A DNA stretch of 6,419 bases. It comes from CAYPXN01 sp964470915. GTDB taxonomy: Bacteria > UBA10199 > JADFYH01. This document shows positions 5,391 to 6,419 of this stretch, one piece after another. How positions within the stretch are numbered: position 1 is the stretch's first letter; each line of letters begins with the position of its first letter. The DNA is taken from NCBI GenBank assembly GCA_964470915.1, contig CAYYEM010000067.1:1-6419 (forward strand), written 5' to 3'. A model generated the notes under the pieces. That model ran no database searches, was not told the origin of the DNA, and saw only the letters and a program-made list of their open reading frames with translations. Made by a program: the position numbers and the translations under genes.

Positions 5391-5906
5391 CTAATACAAA
5401 GCAATCGAATACGGACTTTTATTCTCAGGATGATTTTTGAGCAGATAATCAATATCCACCACAAAAGAAGGGCGTTCGTACTCCGCTTTATCTACTTTCT
5501 GGGTATCCATACGAATTGCATCACAAGGACAAGCTTCCATACAAAAACCGCAAAACACACAGCGGAGCAAATCGATATTATAAACTTGAGGAAATTTTTC
5601 CACCTTGGGATCGGGATGTTCCCCTGCAACAATTTCAATGCAATTGGCAGGGCAGGCTGTTGCACAAAGCATACAGGCAGTACAGCGAACTGTGCCATCG
5701 GGCCTTTGCATCAAACGATGTTCTGCACGATAATCTTCAGGAATAGGTTTTTTCTTTTCTGGATATTCGTAAGTTAAGATGCCCTTTTGATCAAAAATAT
5801 TACGAATAGCATGACGTAGGGTAATGAACATCCCTTGTAAAATGGCTCCGACATAAATCTTTTGCCAGAAATTCAATTTCGGTTTTTTCATGACCAACAC
5901 AGCCAT
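5391..5906 (-). CDS. nuoI: NADH-quinone oxidoreductase subunit I (2x[4Fe-4S] ferredoxin subunit)
   Basis: This 171-residue subunit of respiratory complex I passes electrons through clusters N6a and N6b in the peripheral arm towards quinone. The N-terminal part (LNFWQKIYVGAILQGMFITLRHA, broken by charges) is the amphipathic region that docks on the membrane. CTACMLCATAC (C75, C78, C81, with C85) and CVFCGFCMEAC (C116, C119, C122, with C126) supply the eight cluster ligands. Two further cysteines, C89 (CPANC) and C128 (CPCDA), lie one turn after each motif, where other NuoI proteins that I recall have different residues (CPAQA, CPVDA). The C-terminal KSPYSIALY completes a full-length protein. 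The start is supported by AAGGAAG (5919-5913), six bases upstream. Unusually, no other nuo gene is next to it. It is first in a unit with isocitrate dehydrogenase and is divergent from a peroxiredoxin. Confidence 0.93.
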   Translation of the reverse strand: MAVLVMKKPKLNFWQKIYVGAILQGMFITLRHAIRNIFDQKGILTYEYPEKKKPIPEDYRAEHRLMQRPDGTVRCTACMLCATACPANCIEIVAGEHPDPKVEKFPQVYNIDLLRCVFCGFCMEACPCDAIRMDTQKVDKAEYERPSFVVDIDYLLKNHPENKSPYSIALY

Positions 5907-5931
5907 AAGGTTCTTCCTTCTTTATCCCGTC

Positions 5932-5959
5932 TTTAAACATTTGAAATAATAAGAGTCAA
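5932..5959 (-). promoter_or_regulatory. nuoI: Likely sigma70 promoter of the nuoI-icd unit
   Basis: On the minus strand TTGACT (5959-5954) and TTTAAA (5937-5932) are separated by 16 bases, with five and four consensus matches. The predicted transcript would start about 20 bases before the nuoI ATG and just include its ribosome binding site. It lies back to back with the peroxiredoxin promoter. Confidence 0.42.
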
Positions 5960-5977
5960 CCATTAAAGCCCGTTGAC
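5955..5977. promoter_or_regulatory. Inverted repeat spanning the two divergent -35 boxes
   Basis: GTCAAC (5955-5960) and GTTGAC (5972-5977) are perfect inverted copies separated by 11 bases. Each arm is part of one of the two divergent -35 elements. Two good -35 boxes facing away from each other would create this pattern on their own. It also has the size of a binding site for a dimeric regulator that could control respiration and peroxide defence together. Confidence 0.35.
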
Positions 5978-6001
5978 GACCTTTAGGGAGCAAGCTATAG
6001 A
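5973..6001 (+). promoter_or_regulatory. Likely sigma70 promoter of the peroxiredoxin gene
   Basis: TTGACG (5973-5978) and TATAGA (5996-6001) are separated by exactly 17 bases, with five and four consensus matches. Transcription would start near 6008, giving a leader of about 50 bases before the ATG at 6061. I see no strong hairpin in that leader. Confidence 0.6.
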
Positions 6002-6060
6002 CCTGAAAGTTAGTTTCAAAACTTTTTAACCATTCAACTCTATATGATGGAGGATTTTTT

Positions 6061-6419
6061 ATGATTCAAGTTGGACAAAAAGCCCCTGATTTCAAAGTGG
6101 GTGCCGTGCTCGAAAATGGCCAATTCAAAGATGTCAGCCTTTCAGATTACAAAGGTAAATACGTGGTGTTATTTTTCTATCCCCTCGATTTTACTTTCGT
6201 GTGCCCTACCGAAATTATTGCTTTCTCTGAAGCAGCCGGCGAATTTCAAAAAAGAGGCGTACAATTACTCGGTGCTTCGATCGATTCGAAATTCAGTCAT
6301 CTCGCTTGGAGAAAAACACCTAAGAAAGAAGGCGGATTAGGAGATATTAAATATCCTCTTCTGGCTGACGTCACTAAAGAAGTAAGTCGTAAATATGGTG
6401 TATTGCTTGAAGATGCAGG
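6061..6419 (+). CDS. Typical 2-Cys peroxiredoxin (AhpC/Prx1 group), 3' end outside the window
   Basis: The first ~120 residues are present and the frame is open at the window edge. The protein reduces hydrogen peroxide and organic peroxides in the cytoplasm. The thioredoxin-like fold starts with VGQKAPDF, and the active site is PLDFTFVCPTE with peroxidatic C48, P41 and T45. DSKFSHLAW and KKEGGLG (residues 88-94) place it in the Prx1-like group that forms decamers. The GGLG motif is one of the two features linked to sensitivity of the active Cys to over-oxidation. The other, a C-terminal YF tail, lies beyond the window, as does the resolving Cys. The start is firm: GGAGG (6049-6053) lies seven bases before the ATG, with a good promoter upstream. 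It is divergent from nuoI, so it may be expressed alongside respiratory genes. The sequence differs from the E. coli AhpC form in the GGLG region, so no symbol is given. Confidence 0.93.
   Translation, partial: MIQVGQKAPDFKVGAVLENGQFKDVSLSDYKGKYVVLFFYPLDFTFVCPTEIIAFSEAAGEFQKRGVQLLGASIDSKFSHLAWRKTPKKEGGLGDIKYPLLADVTKEVSRKYGVLLEDA

Noticed and set aside
6071..6340. An 89-codon frame inside the peroxiredoxin gene
   Set aside because: It is an out-of-frame shadow. The peroxiredoxin frame carries the active-site motif, ribosome binding site and promoter.
1..6419. CRISPR array, tRNA, rRNA or complete insertion sequence
   Set aside because: I saw no regularly spaced repeats, no tRNA- or rRNA-like sequence, and no transposase or paired terminal inverted repeats.

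Overview
The window (6,419 bases, AT-rich, judged by eye in the low 40s % GC) looks like chromosomal DNA of a Gram-negative bacterium. It encodes a complex I subunit, an NAD-type isocitrate dehydrogenase, a rhodanese-ThiF fusion, and a secreted Cys-rich IPT/TIG protein whose C-terminus resembles the MYXO-CTERM family of sorting tails. That last feature, with a nuoI gene lying outside a nuo cluster, suggests a deltaproteobacterial, myxococcal or Bdellovibrio-like lineage. This is an inference from protein style only, and no marker gene settles it.

Layout. Positions 1-524 hold no convincing intact gene. The first ~100 bases are GC-richer than the rest, and two short convergent open frames there look like gene remnants. 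Positions 525-1454 (+) encode a multi-pass CPBP-family glutamic intramembrane protease. Positions 1621-2805 (+) encode a rhodanese-MoeB/ThiF adenylyltransferase, preceded by a leader that could fold over its ribosome binding site. A strong bidirectional terminator (2822-2853) separates it from the convergent gene 2874-3896 (-), the exported IPT/TIG protein. The rest of the minus strand looks like one transcription unit read leftwards: nuoI (5906-5391), NAD-isocitrate dehydrogenase (5382-4384) and a small cold-shock-domain protein (4352-4008). At the right edge a typical 2-Cys peroxiredoxin starts at 6061 (+) and runs off the window. It is divergent from nuoI, and the 154-base gap holds back-to-back sigma70-like promoters whose -35 boxes form an inverted repeat.

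How the genes fit together. Isocitrate dehydrogenase makes NADH and NuoI belongs to the NADH-oxidising respiratory complex, so their tight coupling (8-base gap, with the second ribosome binding site overlapping the first stop codon) is a TCA-to-respiration unit. The divergent peroxiredoxin would remove peroxide made by respiration. The rhodanese-ThiF protein activates a sulfur-carrier protein (MoaD- or ThiS-like) that is not encoded here. The most speculative link is between the CPBP protease and the IPT/TIG protein. CPBP proteases (myxosortases and relatives) are known or proposed processing enzymes for Cys-containing C-terminal sorting tails, so these two could be an enzyme and its substrate, although they are not in one operon.
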